A DNA stretch of 45,930 bases from Streptomyces griseus (lineage in GTDB: Bacteria; Actinomycetota; Actinomycetes; Nanopelagicales; Nanopelagicaceae), in contig CAMBDL010000012.1 in NCBI GenBank assembly GCA_945865365.1, forward strand, positions 1 through 45,930. Reading direction: 5' to 3'. Below, piece by piece: positions 16,049 to 26,989 of the stretch. Position numbers and translations under genes: made by a program. Every line of letters starts with the position of its first letter. Position 1 is the stretch's first letter. Under the pieces are notes generated by a model. That model did not search any database, was not told the origin of the DNA, and saw only the letters and a list, made by a program, of their open reading frames with translations.

Positions 16049-17317
16049 ATGGCGCAGTTCAAGGTTGTAATTATCGGTGCGGGACCGGCGGGTTATTTTG
16101 CCGCACAGGCACTGCACAATCAGCAGAATGAGGATCGCACTTTTGCGATTGACATGATTGAGCGTCTTCCCACGCCATGGGGGCTAGTTCGAAGTGGAGT
16201 TGCACCCGATCATCCCAAGATTAAAACTGTCGCTAAAGTCTTTGAAAAGATTGCCGCCGACCCAAACTTTAGACTCTTTGCAAACGTTGAAATTGGAACG
16301 GATATCACGGTTACCCAGTTGGCAGAAAAGTATGACGCCGTAATTATCGCAACAGGATCCTCCATGGGTAAGCAGCTAGGTATTCCAGGTGAAAACTTGC
16401 CAGGCTCAATGTCGGCAGCTGATTTTGTGCCTTGGTATAACGCGCACCCAGACTTTGCCGATGTAAACGTTGATTTAGGTTGCGACACTGCAGTCGTTAT
16501 AGGTGCAGGCAATGTAGCTATGGATGTTGCACGTATGTTGGCCCTTGAACCAAGCGAGCTTGATCCAACCGATACTGCCGATCACGCGCTGGATGTCTTC
16601 AAGAAAAGCTCAGTCCGCGATGTTTATATCAGCGCTCGCAGGGGACCAGAGCATGCGGCATTTACTTCGCCAGAGCTTCGCGAACTACCAAAACTCGAAC
16701 ATACAAATGTAGTTATTAATCTTGATGACGTGAAGGCGGCGATTATTCGTGCAGGGGATGCACCCGAAAAAGATGTTAAAAGCAATCTTGACGCGATGCT
16801 TTCAATTGCTGAAGCAGAACCTAAAAGCCATGAACGCACGATGCGTTTTCTTTTCCAACACACACCTAAAGAGATTGTTGGTACCGAGCGCGTTGAAGCT
16901 GTTATTTACTCCACGCCAACCGGTGAAGTGACCGTGAAGTGCGGGATTGTAATTACCGCTATTGGCTACCACGCCGAGGGTATTGCTGGAGTCGCATACG
17001 AAAGCGGCAAAGTTGTTAACACAGATGGTCGCGTAAAGGAGAATATTTATGTCGTGGGCTGGGCTAAGCGCGGCCCATCAGGAGTAATTGGCACTAATAA
17101 ATCAGATGCAGCAACGGTGATTGAGTTAATAATAGAAGATTTACATCCTCCTAAAAACAATGGTGATATCTCAGATCTAATCACCGACCAGATGGTTATT
17201 GATCAGAGTGGCTGGCAAAAGATTAACGCCGCTGAAGTTGCAGCGGGTGAGGCAAAGGGTAAACCTCGGGTTAAGAGTGTTAGGCGCATAGAACTAATTC
17301 AATTAACAGCGCTATAG
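16049..17317 (+). CDS. fprA: Ferredoxin/adrenodoxin-type NADP+ reductase, FprA-like
   Basis: This 422-residue flavoenzyme should transfer electrons between NADPH and ferredoxin. The FAD motif is IGAGPAGYFAAQAL, followed by the family signature PTPWGLVRSGVAPDHPK. The NADPH-binding motif is VIGAGNVAMDVARML, and the C-terminus has GWAKRGPSGVIGTNKSDA. It resembles mycobacterial FprA/adrenodoxin reductase and is slightly shorter at the C-terminus, with no fused ferredoxin domain. It is transcribed alone from a leaderless promoter. Its ferredoxin partner is not in the window. Confidence 0.94.
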   Translation: MAQFKVVIIGAGPAGYFAAQALHNQQNEDRTFAIDMIERLPTPWGLVRSGVAPDHPKIKTVAKVFEKIAADPNFRLFANVEIGTDITVTQLAEKYDAVIIATGSSMGKQLGIPGENLPGSMSAADFVPWYNAHPDFADVNVDLGCDTAVVIGAGNVAMDVARMLALEPSELDPTDTADHALDVFKKSSVRDVYISARRGPEHAAFTSPELRELPKLEHTNVVINLDDVKAAIIRAGDAPEKDVKSNLDAMLSIAEAEPKSHERTMRFLFQHTPKEIVGTERVEAVIYSTPTGEVTVKCGIVITAIGYHAEGIAGVAYESGKVVNTDGRVKENIYVVGWAKRGPSGVIGTNKSDAATVIELIIEDLHPPKNNGDISDLITDQMVIDQSGWQKINAAEVAAGEAKGKPRVKSVRRIELIQLTAL

Positions 17318-17383
17318 GCACTGTTCACGCACGCTTAACCAAACCGTTACCTTGCTCCTTTTATTTTACTGTGCGTTTCTGGT

Positions 17384-17389
17384 TAGATT
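17384..17389 (+). promoter_or_regulatory. -10 element TAGATT, 5 nt before secreted nucleotidase gene
   Basis: The expected transcription start falls on or just after the ATG at 17395. This supports that ATG over the in-frame ATG at 17371, which lies upstream of the hexamer. Confidence 0.55.
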
Positions 17390-17394
17390 GCGGG

Positions 17395-19413
17395 ATGAAA
17401 CAAACCTTCAAATTCCGTAAGTTACAAGGCTTTGGCGTGTTCGCCACTGCCACCACATTATTAGTCTCCCTACTAATTCCCACAGCACAAGCAGCTACGT
17501 ATTCGCTGCCAGGTGCACCAACAGATGTCACCTCCTACATTGGGGCTCGTGGTGTTGTAGTTAAGTGGACACCAGCAAGCAATGTAACCCCAGAAGTAAC
17601 GGGCTATGTTGTTTCAGCTGGTGCTGGTTCATGCCCAATATATGTTCCCGTCAGGAACCATTCAGTTATTACGATGCCGATTGTGGTTGGTCAACCCGCA
17701 GGTACTCCTGTAGTTCAGGCAGTAAATGCATATGGGTTTTCAAAGCCAGGAATTTCAAAGCAGTCATTTACTGCTGAACAACTAGCAGCGGTCGCATCGG
17801 CCGACAATAAATCAGCCCAGATTTTGCAGTTCAGCGATCTTCATGGAGCCATTGAAACCGGTACTTCATTTGGAACATCACTGCTTATGAGCAATTTTGC
17901 CGCAGATCGTAAAGTAGCTGCAGCAACACTCACTTTGTCATCGGGAGATAACATCGGAGCAGCCCCACCAATCTCAACTGAGTTTGAAGAGATGCCAACA
18001 ATTGAATCAATGAACCTTATGAAGGTCGATGCTTCAACATTTGGTAATCACGAACATGATCGCAACTTAGCTCATGTCCAGAAAATTATCGGTGCATCTG
18101 ATTTTAAGTGGGTTGTCTCAAACTATGGAGATGAATCTTTAACTGTTCTAAAGTCAGGCGATAAGGCTGCAAACGCCTATACAATTATCGACCGCGGCGG
18201 CTTTAAAATTGGAATCGTTGGCGCAAATACCGCAGAAACAATTGATCAGGTATTCCCAGGAAACCTCGATTACCAGGATGCGTCGGGGAGTAAGAAGACA
18301 ATTCAAATCAGCCCAGAAGTTACTGGTGTTAATAAAGCTATCGTGGAAGCTAAAGCCGCTGGAGCTGAAATTGTCATCGTCTTAGTACACCAAGGTTGGA
18401 CGGAGAACTCAGATGGAGTAGCAAAAGGTCTCTACAACGAATTGGCGGCAAAGATCAAAGGTGCTGTGGCGGTTTACGGCGCTCATAGCCACCAAACTTT
18501 CTCGACGTTGATTCCAGCAACAGGGCGTGGGCAGGTACCAGTGCTATTAGGTGAAGTGCGTAACTCAGGCGTTGAGTACACCCGTTCACAGATCTGTGTT
18601 AGGAATGGAAGAGTTGTTGGAACTTCACTGCAGCATGTTCTTAAAGCTGCATCTGTATCCATTACGACGGGCGTTGTTAGTACTGTAACGACACCAGATG
18701 CTATTGGTGCCGCATTAGTTAAGAAGTATAAGGACCAACTAAGCGCAAAACTTGATGTAAAGATTGGTCAGGTCTCAGGCCTCTTCCCACGCGGTGGCTC
18801 TCCAGCCGTTGAGCGTTCCGGAGAAACCCCGATGGGTGACTTCATTGCAGATCTGATGCGCGCTAAATATAAGACTGACTTTGCGATACAAAATGGTGGC
18901 GGAATCCGCGACACATTCCCAGCCAAGAATTACAACCCAGCAAACACAGCACTTGTTCGTACAGGTGCTGGTCCACTGGATGTAACACTTGGAGATGCAT
19001 TTACAGTCTTCCCATTTGGTAATCAACTTGCGACAACAGTTGTCACTGGTGCAAACCTTTGGAAAGCACTTGAAAACGGAGTTGGTGGTAACTATCCAGG
19101 AGATGGTCGCTTCCCACAGGTCTCCGGATTTAAGTTCTCCTTTAATGCTTCAAAGCCAATTGGTTCACGAATCGTTGAAGTTACAAAACTAGATGGAACT
19201 GCAATTGCTAAGGACAGTCAGGAGTACACACTTACAACTCTTGACTTCATTATTTATGGTGGCGATGGATATGCAAATGTATTCTCACCAGCACAAGCCA
19301 AAGTAAAGGGTGCCCTACTAGATGTATTTGTAGATGCACTCAAGGCGGATATGGCGGCAGGAAAGGTAACGCAGCTACCTGTCGCAGATGGCCGAATCAA
19401 GAAGGTCGGCTAA
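17395..19413 (+). CDS. Secreted 5'-nucleotidase / metallophosphatase
   Basis: This 672-residue exported enzyme has a signal peptide ending near AQAATY (about 33-34). A fibronectin-like beta domain (about 38-125) precedes the calcineurin-type metallophosphatase domain with QFSDLHGAIE, SGDNIGA, GNHEHDRN, VLVHQGWTEN and GAHSHQTF metal-ligand motifs. The 5'-nucleotidase C-terminal domain follows (QNGGGIRDTF, FGNQLATTVVTG, DFIIYGGDGY), which binds the nucleoside. It probably releases phosphate and nucleosides from extracellular nucleotides. No sortase signal or C-terminal helix is visible, so it may be released. A strong terminator ends the transcript. Confidence 0.93.
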   Translation: MKQTFKFRKLQGFGVFATATTLLVSLLIPTAQAATYSLPGAPTDVTSYIGARGVVVKWTPASNVTPEVTGYVVSAGAGSCPIYVPVRNHSVITMPIVVGQPAGTPVVQAVNAYGFSKPGISKQSFTAEQLAAVASADNKSAQILQFSDLHGAIETGTSFGTSLLMSNFAADRKVAAATLTLSSGDNIGAAPPISTEFEEMPTIESMNLMKVDASTFGNHEHDRNLAHVQKIIGASDFKWVVSNYGDESLTVLKSGDKAANAYTIIDRGGFKIGIVGANTAETIDQVFPGNLDYQDASGSKKTIQISPEVTGVNKAIVEAKAAGAEIVIVLVHQGWTENSDGVAKGLYNELAAKIKGAVAVYGAHSHQTFSTLIPATGRGQVPVLLGEVRNSGVEYTRSQICVRNGRVVGTSLQHVLKAASVSITTGVVSTVTTPDAIGAALVKKYKDQLSAKLDVKIGQVSGLFPRGGSPAVERSGETPMGDFIADLMRAKYKTDFAIQNGGGIRDTFPAKNYNPANTALVRTGAGPLDVTLGDAFTVFPFGNQLATTVVTGANLWKALENGVGGNYPGDGRFPQVSGFKFSFNASKPIGSRIVEVTKLDGTAIAKDSQEYTLTTLDFIIYGGDGYANVFSPAQAKVKGALLDVFVDALKADMAAGKVTQLPVADGRIKKVG

Positions 19414-19427
19414 CTAAGTAGTCTGAT

Positions 19428-19467
19428 CACAAAGGGCGCCCGTTGATTCGGGCGCCCTTTGTGCTTT
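19428..19467 (+). terminator. Intrinsic terminator after nucleotidase gene
   Basis: A perfect 15-bp stem, CACAAAGGGCGCCCG with its complement, closes a 6-nt loop TTGATT (19428-19463) and is followed by CTTTATTTA. The symmetric A/T ends would let it work on both strands, but the next gene is on the plus strand. Confidence 0.92.
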
Positions 19468-19533
19468 ATTTACACGGGTTTTGGGGCTCTATAAAAAGAA
19501 GGTACTATTCGCAGGTTAAACAAAACTACATAA

Positions 19534-19606
19534 GCGCGCGTAGCTCAACGGATAGAGCATCTGACTACGGATCAGAAGGTTGGGGGTTCGAATCCCTTCG
19601 CGCGCA
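19534..19606 (+). tRNA. tRNA-Arg(ACG)
   Basis: Acceptor GCGCGCG pairs with CGCGCGC (19599-19605), and the discriminator is A19606. Loop CTACGGA has ACG at 19567-19569, expected to be converted to ICG by the TadA encoded at 38713. CCA is not encoded, and the T stem contains two G-U pairs. Confidence 0.96.
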
Positions 19607-19613
19607 CAAGTTA

Positions 19614-19649
19614 AGCTCTCGGTGCCTTTCACACCGGGGGCTTTTCTTT
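19614..19649 (+). terminator. Intrinsic terminator after tRNA-Arg
   Basis: An 11-bp stem pairs AGCTCTCGGTG (19614-19624) with CACCGGGGGCT (19632-19642), using G-U pairs, around a 7-nt loop. CTTTTCTTTT follows. Confidence 0.85.
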
Positions 19650-19654
19650 TGAAG

Positions 19655-19660
19655 TACTCT
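19655..19660 (+). promoter_or_regulatory. -10 element TACTCT, 6 nt before pcp
   Basis: It lies directly after the tRNA-Arg terminator and 6 nt before the ATG at 19667. The -35 position falls inside the terminator hairpin and has no TTGACA match. Confidence 0.55.
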
Positions 19661-19666
19661 TCCTAG

Positions 19667-20245
19667 ATGAGAGTTTTAGTGACCGGCTTCGAACCATTTG
19701 GTAATTCGAAACTGAACCCTTCCGGTGAAATTATTAAGGCTATAAGTGCGGATAATATTGTTAGCGCGATTTTGCCTGTTACATTTGGCGGCTCTGCTCA
19801 AGCGTTAATCAAGCTCATTAAATTGCATAAACCTGATGCTGTTTTATGTTTGGGACAAGCAGAGGGGCGTCACGCTATGACGCCTGAACGCGTGGCAGTA
19901 AATATCGATGATGCGCGGATCCCAGATAATGCAGGAAATATGCCCACAGACCAACTCGTTGTTGCCGGTGGCCCAGATGCTTATTTCTCAACTCTGCCAG
20001 TTAAAGAAATGGTCAGCGCAATGAAGGCTGCAGGTGTACCAGCAGCCGTATCACTGAGCGCAGGAACATTTGTATGCAATCACCTTTTTTATTCATTACA
20101 ACATCACCTGCACGGCAGCACGGTTCGTAGCGGTTTCATGCATGTTCCATTAATGGATCAACAACGAGTTGAGTTCGCTGGGCTTCCAACAATGCCATTA
20201 GCCCAGATGGTTGCTGGGGTTATGGCTTCGATTAAAACGCTTTAA
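19667..20245 (+). CDS. pcp: Pyroglutamyl-peptidase I
   Basis: This 192-residue cytoplasmic cysteine peptidase removes N-terminal pyroglutamate. The triad is Glu74 (PERVAVN), Cys137 (SAGTFVCNHL) and His159 (MHVPLM). The N-terminus VLVTGFEPFGNSKLNPS is the usual family start. At 192 residues it is about 20 shorter than many homologues, mainly in loops. Its stop interlocks with that of the convergent aminotransferase in TTAA (20242-20245). Confidence 0.94.
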   Translation: MRVLVTGFEPFGNSKLNPSGEIIKAISADNIVSAILPVTFGGSAQALIKLIKLHKPDAVLCLGQAEGRHAMTPERVAVNIDDARIPDNAGNMPTDQLVVAGGPDAYFSTLPVKEMVSAMKAAGVPAAVSLSAGTFVCNHLFYSLQHHLHGSTVRSGFMHVPLMDQQRVEFAGLPTMPLAQMVAGVMASIKTL

Positions 20246-21636
20246 GCACGCAGGGCTTTGGCAAAAGATAAGAAATCTTCTACTAAAAGATCTACTTCAC
20301 GCTGTCCATGTGCGAGGGAAATTAGCCACTGCTCATCAAGACCTGGAGGCGTAATGATGCCGCGATTAAGTGAATACAGCCATGATAATTCTGCGATTGC
20401 AAAATCTGTCTTTTTATAGTCTCGATAATTGCGCAATGGAGTTGTTGACCAAGTAATGCAACCTTTTACACCAAATCCAACAGTATGTGCTGGTAACTGG
20501 TACTCCTCGATAATTACATTAATACGATCGAGTGCTTGTTGATTAAATGCTTCAGCAACTGCAAGGGCTTCTTTAGTACAGATTTTATCTACGGCGCGTA
20601 TACCGGCCATTGCAAGCGGGTTACCGTTGAACGTACCGAAGTGCGCCATTTTTCCATTAGTCACAAAATCCATGTACTTCTTTTTGCCACCGAAAGCGGC
20701 CAAAGTAAGTCCGCCACCAATTGATTTAGCCAGTGTAATTAGATCTGGAATTACGCCAAGTCGCTGTGCTGCACCTTGATGTCCAGCGGTTAGGCCAGTC
20801 TTAACTTCATCAAAGATTAAAACAACGTTGTATTCATCGCAGAGTTCGCGAACACGCTCTAGATAGCCAGCATCAGGTAGAACAATGCCAAGATTTTCAA
20901 TAACGGGCTCAATAATGAAACAGGCAATCTTTGAAGCGTTCTTTTCAAATATGCGCTCGAGTGATTCTGGGTCGTTGTAGGAGACAACATAGATATCGCC
21001 AGGAACGATTCCGGCGGGCACATGAGCGATTGGCTCTTCTACATCGCCAATCTGATCTACTGGAGGTTTGGCAGATACAACAAATGGGTCGTAGCTGCCG
21101 TGATAGCCGCCTTCAACCTTAAGAATTCCATCTTTACCAGTTGCTGCACGCGCAGTGCGAACGGCATACATAGTTGATTCAGTTCCGCTGTTAGTAAAGC
21201 GAACTTGATCAATCGCAAAACGGCGGCAGATTCGCTCGGCCGCGTCAGTTGAGATCGGTGACGGTGTAACAAAGAGCATGCCAGTTTCAAGAGATTTCTT
21301 GACCTCTTCAACCACGGTTGGGTTTAAGTGACCGGCCAACATGGCACCAAAGCCCATCGATAGGTCTAGAAGTTCGCGGCCATCTACATCGGTCATCCAA
21401 GCGCCTTTGGCACTGACGATTGAGATTGGATAGGGGTCCCAGTGTTGGAAACTGGAGGTTACACCTAAGGGCATTGATTGAAAGGATCGCCGGCTTTCTT
21501 CGGCGCTCTTTCCTGTCTTTTTTGTAAATAACTCCCATTCAGATTTCAGGAGTTCGGTAACTCTTTCGGGTGGAATTTCTACTGAAGTTGTTGGGACAAA
21601 TCTAAAAGTTTCCTTGTGATTAGTTTGTGTAATCAT
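20242..21636 (-). CDS. Class III PLP-dependent aminotransferase (glutamate-1-semialdehyde aminomutase-like)
   Basis: This 464-residue fold-type I enzyme has FTNSGTESTMYAVRTARAATG for PLP phosphate contacts, IFDEVKTG with the PLP Asp, and TLAKSIGGG with the PLP lysine. It resembles HemL-like proteins. However, a long N-terminal extension and HGQREVDLLVEDF at the end point to a HemL-related aminotransferase of other specificity rather than the tetrapyrrole enzyme, whose pathway neighbours are absent. The amino acceptor is unknown. The ATG at 21636 has no strong -10 or ribosome site, so a start further in is possible. Confidence 0.82.
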   Translation of the reverse strand: MITQTNHKETFRFVPTTSVEIPPERVTELLKSEWELFTKKTGKSAEESRRSFQSMPLGVTSSFQHWDPYPISIVSAKGAWMTDVDGRELLDLSMGFGAMLAGHLNPTVVEEVKKSLETGMLFVTPSPISTDAAERICRRFAIDQVRFTNSGTESTMYAVRTARAATGKDGILKVEGGYHGSYDPFVVSAKPPVDQIGDVEEPIAHVPAGIVPGDIYVVSYNDPESLERIFEKNASKIACFIIEPVIENLGIVLPDAGYLERVRELCDEYNVVLIFDEVKTGLTAGHQGAAQRLGVIPDLITLAKSIGGGLTLAAFGGKKKYMDFVTNGKMAHFGTFNGNPLAMAGIRAVDKICTKEALAVAEAFNQQALDRINVIIEEYQLPAHTVGFGVKGCITWSTTPLRNYRDYKKTDFAIAELSWLYSLNRGIITPPGLDEQWLISLAHGQREVDLLVEDFLSFAKALRA

Positions 21637-21797
21637 TGTAAAGCTTGTACGGCAAAGGTTTCAGCGTTTGAAACTCGTTTGAGAAGTACTCTCCCGGTTC
21701 GGTTTTTTAGTTCTTACGAACTAAGGCTTAAGTATCTCATGCCGTTTTTTAAATGCAACCCCCGAAACTCCCTGATTTCACGCGGGAAAAAAATAAT
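21637..21797. other. Intergenic region with two hairpins
   Basis: Between the ABC permease stop and the aminotransferase start, both on the minus strand, lie a hairpin GTTTCA-GCGTT-TGAAAC (21658-21674) and a perfect 7-bp hairpin TTAGTTC-TTAC-GAACTAA (21707-21724). Neither has a clear U-tract on the minus strand, so they are only candidate terminator or attenuator structures. No ORF is seen. Confidence 0.4.
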
Positions 21798-22625
21798 TTA
21801 TTTCATAAAAAGTGCATTTAAACGTTTAGTTGTAAAGAAAAGTCCGCAAATAATCATAATTACGAAATAAAGGGCATGTCCGACTAATCCCATATTTATG
21901 TGGCCCAGGCACAAGCCACGGACTAAATTAATTGCATGGGTGAGGGGTAATAGGTTTACCGTGAACTGAAGCCATTCCGGGAAGACGGTTAAAGGATAAA
22001 AAGAACCGGAAAATAAAAACATGGGTAATAAAAATATATTGATGATTTCTAACTGTTGGAATGACTTCATATACGAAGTAATTGCCATTCCGCATGAGGC
22101 AAATCCAAAGGCGATTAAAACCGCGGCAGGGATAGCAAGTAAGCCCCACAAACTAGGGATCAACCCCAACGGCGCAACGACAGCCATAAACGCACATGCA
22201 TAGGAGAAGCCTCGAAGAAGTGCCCAACCAATCTCACCTAATGCAACATCTAGCGGGCCCATAGATGTTGCGAGCATGCCGTGGTAGATACGATCGTGAT
22301 GTAACTTAAAGAACACATTCATTGTTGAATCATAAATAGCGCCATTCATCGCACTCGTTGCGAGAAGCGCTGGAGCGATAAAAATCGCGTATTTAATGCT
22401 TTCATTGCCCACCATAATTGTTGGCAGTAGTTTTCCAATACCGTAACCGAATGAGAGTAAGTAAAGAACCGGCTCAATGAAACCAGATAAAACAATCATC
22501 CATGTAGAAGACTTAAAGGCAATGAATCCGCGCTCAAGTAATTGCGGTACGCGACCGGAGTAATAACGCTCACCCTTCTTACCAATGCGTGCCTCGGCGA
22601 TAGCCACAGCCATAGGAATAAACAT
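21798..22625 (-). CDS. ABC-2 type transporter permease (second)
   Basis: This 275-residue integral membrane protein has six predicted helices and the ABC-2 signature region in its second half (LLPMFLFSGSFYPLTVFPEWLQFTVNLLPLTHAINLVRG, residues about 200-240). It resembles NodJ/DrrB permeases. It is the last gene of a three-gene export system, starting one base after its paralogue's stop. The substrate is unknown; such systems export lipids, polysaccharides or drugs. Confidence 0.9.
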   Translation of the reverse strand: MFIPMAVAIAEARIGKKGERYYSGRVPQLLERGFIAFKSSTWMIVLSGFIEPVLYLLSFGYGIGKLLPTIMVGNESIKYAIFIAPALLATSAMNGAIYDSTMNVFFKLHHDRIYHGMLATSMGPLDVALGEIGWALLRGFSYACAFMAVVAPLGLIPSLWGLLAIPAAVLIAFGFASCGMAITSYMKSFQQLEIINIFLLPMFLFSGSFYPLTVFPEWLQFTVNLLPLTHAINLVRGLCLGHINMGLVGHALYFVIMIICGLFFTTKRLNALFMK

Positions 22626-23465
22626 TTACTTAGCCAGTCTTTTATTAAAGAGGCGGGCAGAGAGAATCAAGCCACTAATAAGCATGGTCAATAAAACAGC
22701 GAAGTGCACCCACATCATGGTTGGAGAGATGGCATGGCCGTACGTTAGATAGCGACCTAGCTCAGTTGCATGCCACAGTGGTGAAACCCAACCGATCCAC
22801 TGCAGAAAAAACGGCATAGAGGTCAAAGGGAAGAAAGTGCCAGAGAAAAGGAAGAGCGGCATCATGATGAAGCGACCTAAAACTACAAAGAAGTAGTTCT
22901 CATTCTCAAGTTTTGCTGCCACCGCTTGCATCAGCGCGCCAAAAGAAGCGCCAGCAAAGATAGATGTAGGAATCGCAAGCCAGGCATGAGGGGATTCAAG
23001 TGCGCCAAAGGCCCACATCACTCCAAAATAAAGTAAGACCGTATAAAAAGCGCGAAAGAGTGCGGCAAGAAAAACCCCAAATGATATTTGTGCTCCACTT
23101 AAAGGTGTGGAATTCATGGAATAAAAAGTTCTATTCCATTTAAAGCCCTCGATAGTTGGGAAAACTGTCTCATCCATTGTTCCCTGGATCGCAGCTTGCG
23201 CTAGTAGAGCGGGAGCTAGAAAAGTTAGATATTTAACGCCATCTACACCGACCGATCCAACACTTTTATCGATGAGACCGCCTAAGCCCACTCCTACTGA
23301 GATCAAATACAGAACTGGATTAGCGATTGCGATTGCAAAAATGAGGCCAATCCACTTCACCATTGTTCGAAGACGTGCCTCTGCAACATAGAAGGCACCC
23401 TGAGCACGAATTTTGGCAGCGTCGATGAGTTGTAATGAGCCTTGGCGAGTAGTCGTTGTACTCAT
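22626..23465 (-). CDS. ABC-2 type transporter permease (first)
   Basis: This 279-residue paralogue of the following permease shares the PLFLFSGTFFPLTSMPFFLQWIGWVSPLWHATELGR region (about 200-235) and six helices. Two different permeases suggest a heterodimeric channel. The N-terminus is hydrophilic for about 30 residues. ATG overlaps the ATPase stop by one base, giving tight coupling. Confidence 0.9.
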   Translation of the reverse strand: MSTTTTRQGSLQLIDAAKIRAQGAFYVAEARLRTMVKWIGLIFAIAIANPVLYLISVGVGLGGLIDKSVGSVGVDGVKYLTFLAPALLAQAAIQGTMDETVFPTIEGFKWNRTFYSMNSTPLSGAQISFGVFLAALFRAFYTVLLYFGVMWAFGALESPHAWLAIPTSIFAGASFGALMQAVAAKLENENYFFVVLGRFIMMPLFLFSGTFFPLTSMPFFLQWIGWVSPLWHATELGRYLTYGHAISPTMMWVHFAVLLTMLISGLILSARLFNKRLAK

Positions 23466-24391
23466 TATTCGATCAAAGTTCTTCCAGTAAGTCGCAAGAA
23501 GACATCTTCAAGTGAGCTTCGGCGCACAAGAGATGTCTTTGGGTGCAATCCACTGGCGTAAATCTCTTCGAGTAGTGATTCGCCATCTTCGGCATACATA
23601 AGAACTCGGTCAGGAAGCTCTTCGATTCGCTCACACATTGCGCGCAATTTGTCCGCTACCTCTTGATTACGATCAGAGCCAAAACGAACTTCTAGAACCT
23701 CTTTTGTCGAATAATCTTTTATAAGTGAGGCTGGGCTACCTTCAGCCATGATGCTGCCCTTATCCATAACAATCAGCCGATCACATAACTGCTCAGCCTC
23801 ATCCATGAAGTGTGTTGTTATCACAAGCGTGACGCCCTGTTCTTTTAATCTAAATAATCGATCCCACAAGATATGACGTGCTTGAGGGTCTAAACCAGTC
23901 GTAGGTTCATCCAACATTAAAATTTCTGGTTCACTGACAAGTGCTCGCGCGATTGTTAAGCGGCGCTTCATTCCTCCACTGAGAGCTTCAACTTTTGCAT
24001 CACGTTTTTCTTCTAACTGAGCAAAAGTTAGAAGTTCCTCGATTTTGCCTTTTACAAATTTGCGTGGCAGACCAAAATATCGTCCGTAGATATAAAGATT
24101 CTCAGAGACACTTAAATTCATATCCAGACTATCTTGCTGTGGGACCACACCTAAATGTGCACGAATCTGTGGTCCATTACGTTCAGGATCTTTTCCTAGA
24201 ATTGTTAAGTCGCCAGCATTGCGCTGAGAAGTAGCTCCAATCATGCGCATCACAGTTGATTTTCCCGCACCATTTGGGCCTAGAAGACCAAAGGATTCAC
24301 CCTTACTGACATCGAAGTCGATGGCATTCACAGCGGTGAAATCACCGAACTTTTTCGTTAAACCACGGGCCGAAATAAGGTATTCAGACAT
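23465..24391 (-). CDS. ABC transporter ATP-binding protein (NodI/DrrA-like)
   Basis: This 308-residue ATPase energises the two downstream permeases. Walker A is GPNGAGKST, the signature is LSGGMKRRL, Walker B is ILMLDEPTTGLDP, and the switch His is in ITTHFMDEA. A C-terminal domain of about 90 residues after the nucleotide-binding core is typical of the DrrA/NodI group. TAGGAT lies 6 nt before the ATG, back to back with the guaB1 promoter. It leads the operon. Confidence 0.94.
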   Translation of the reverse strand: MSEYLISARGLTKKFGDFTAVNAIDFDVSKGESFGLLGPNGAGKSTVMRMIGATSQRNAGDLTILGKDPERNGPQIRAHLGVVPQQDSLDMNLSVSENLYIYGRYFGLPRKFVKGKIEELLTFAQLEEKRDAKVEALSGGMKRRLTIARALVSEPEILMLDEPTTGLDPQARHILWDRLFRLKEQGVTLVITTHFMDEAEQLCDRLIVMDKGSIMAEGSPASLIKDYSTKEVLEVRFGSDRNQEVADKLRAMCERIEELPDRVLMYAEDGESLLEEIYASGLHPKTSLVRRSSLEDVFLRLTGRTLIE

Positions 24392-26945
<2,554 letters not shown>

Positions 26946-26989
26946 GCCTTGAGTCTAATTCACTACGGCATTTGGGTAGGCTAAGGCGC
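26946..26989. promoter_or_regulatory. Divergent leaderless promoters, nagA / glycosyltransferase
   Basis: Minus strand: TAGACT (complement of 26952-26957), 6 nt from the nagA GTG. Plus strand: TAGGCT (26977-26982), 7 nt from the glycosyltransferase ATG at 26990. Confidence 0.6.

Noticed and set aside
19443-19652. Open frame across the terminator and tRNA-Arg
   Set aside because: It runs through a strong hairpin terminator and a tRNA gene.
20242-21636. Assignment of the class III aminotransferase as HemL of haem synthesis
   Set aside because: The N-terminal extension and the absence of tetrapyrrole genes make a different substrate more likely.
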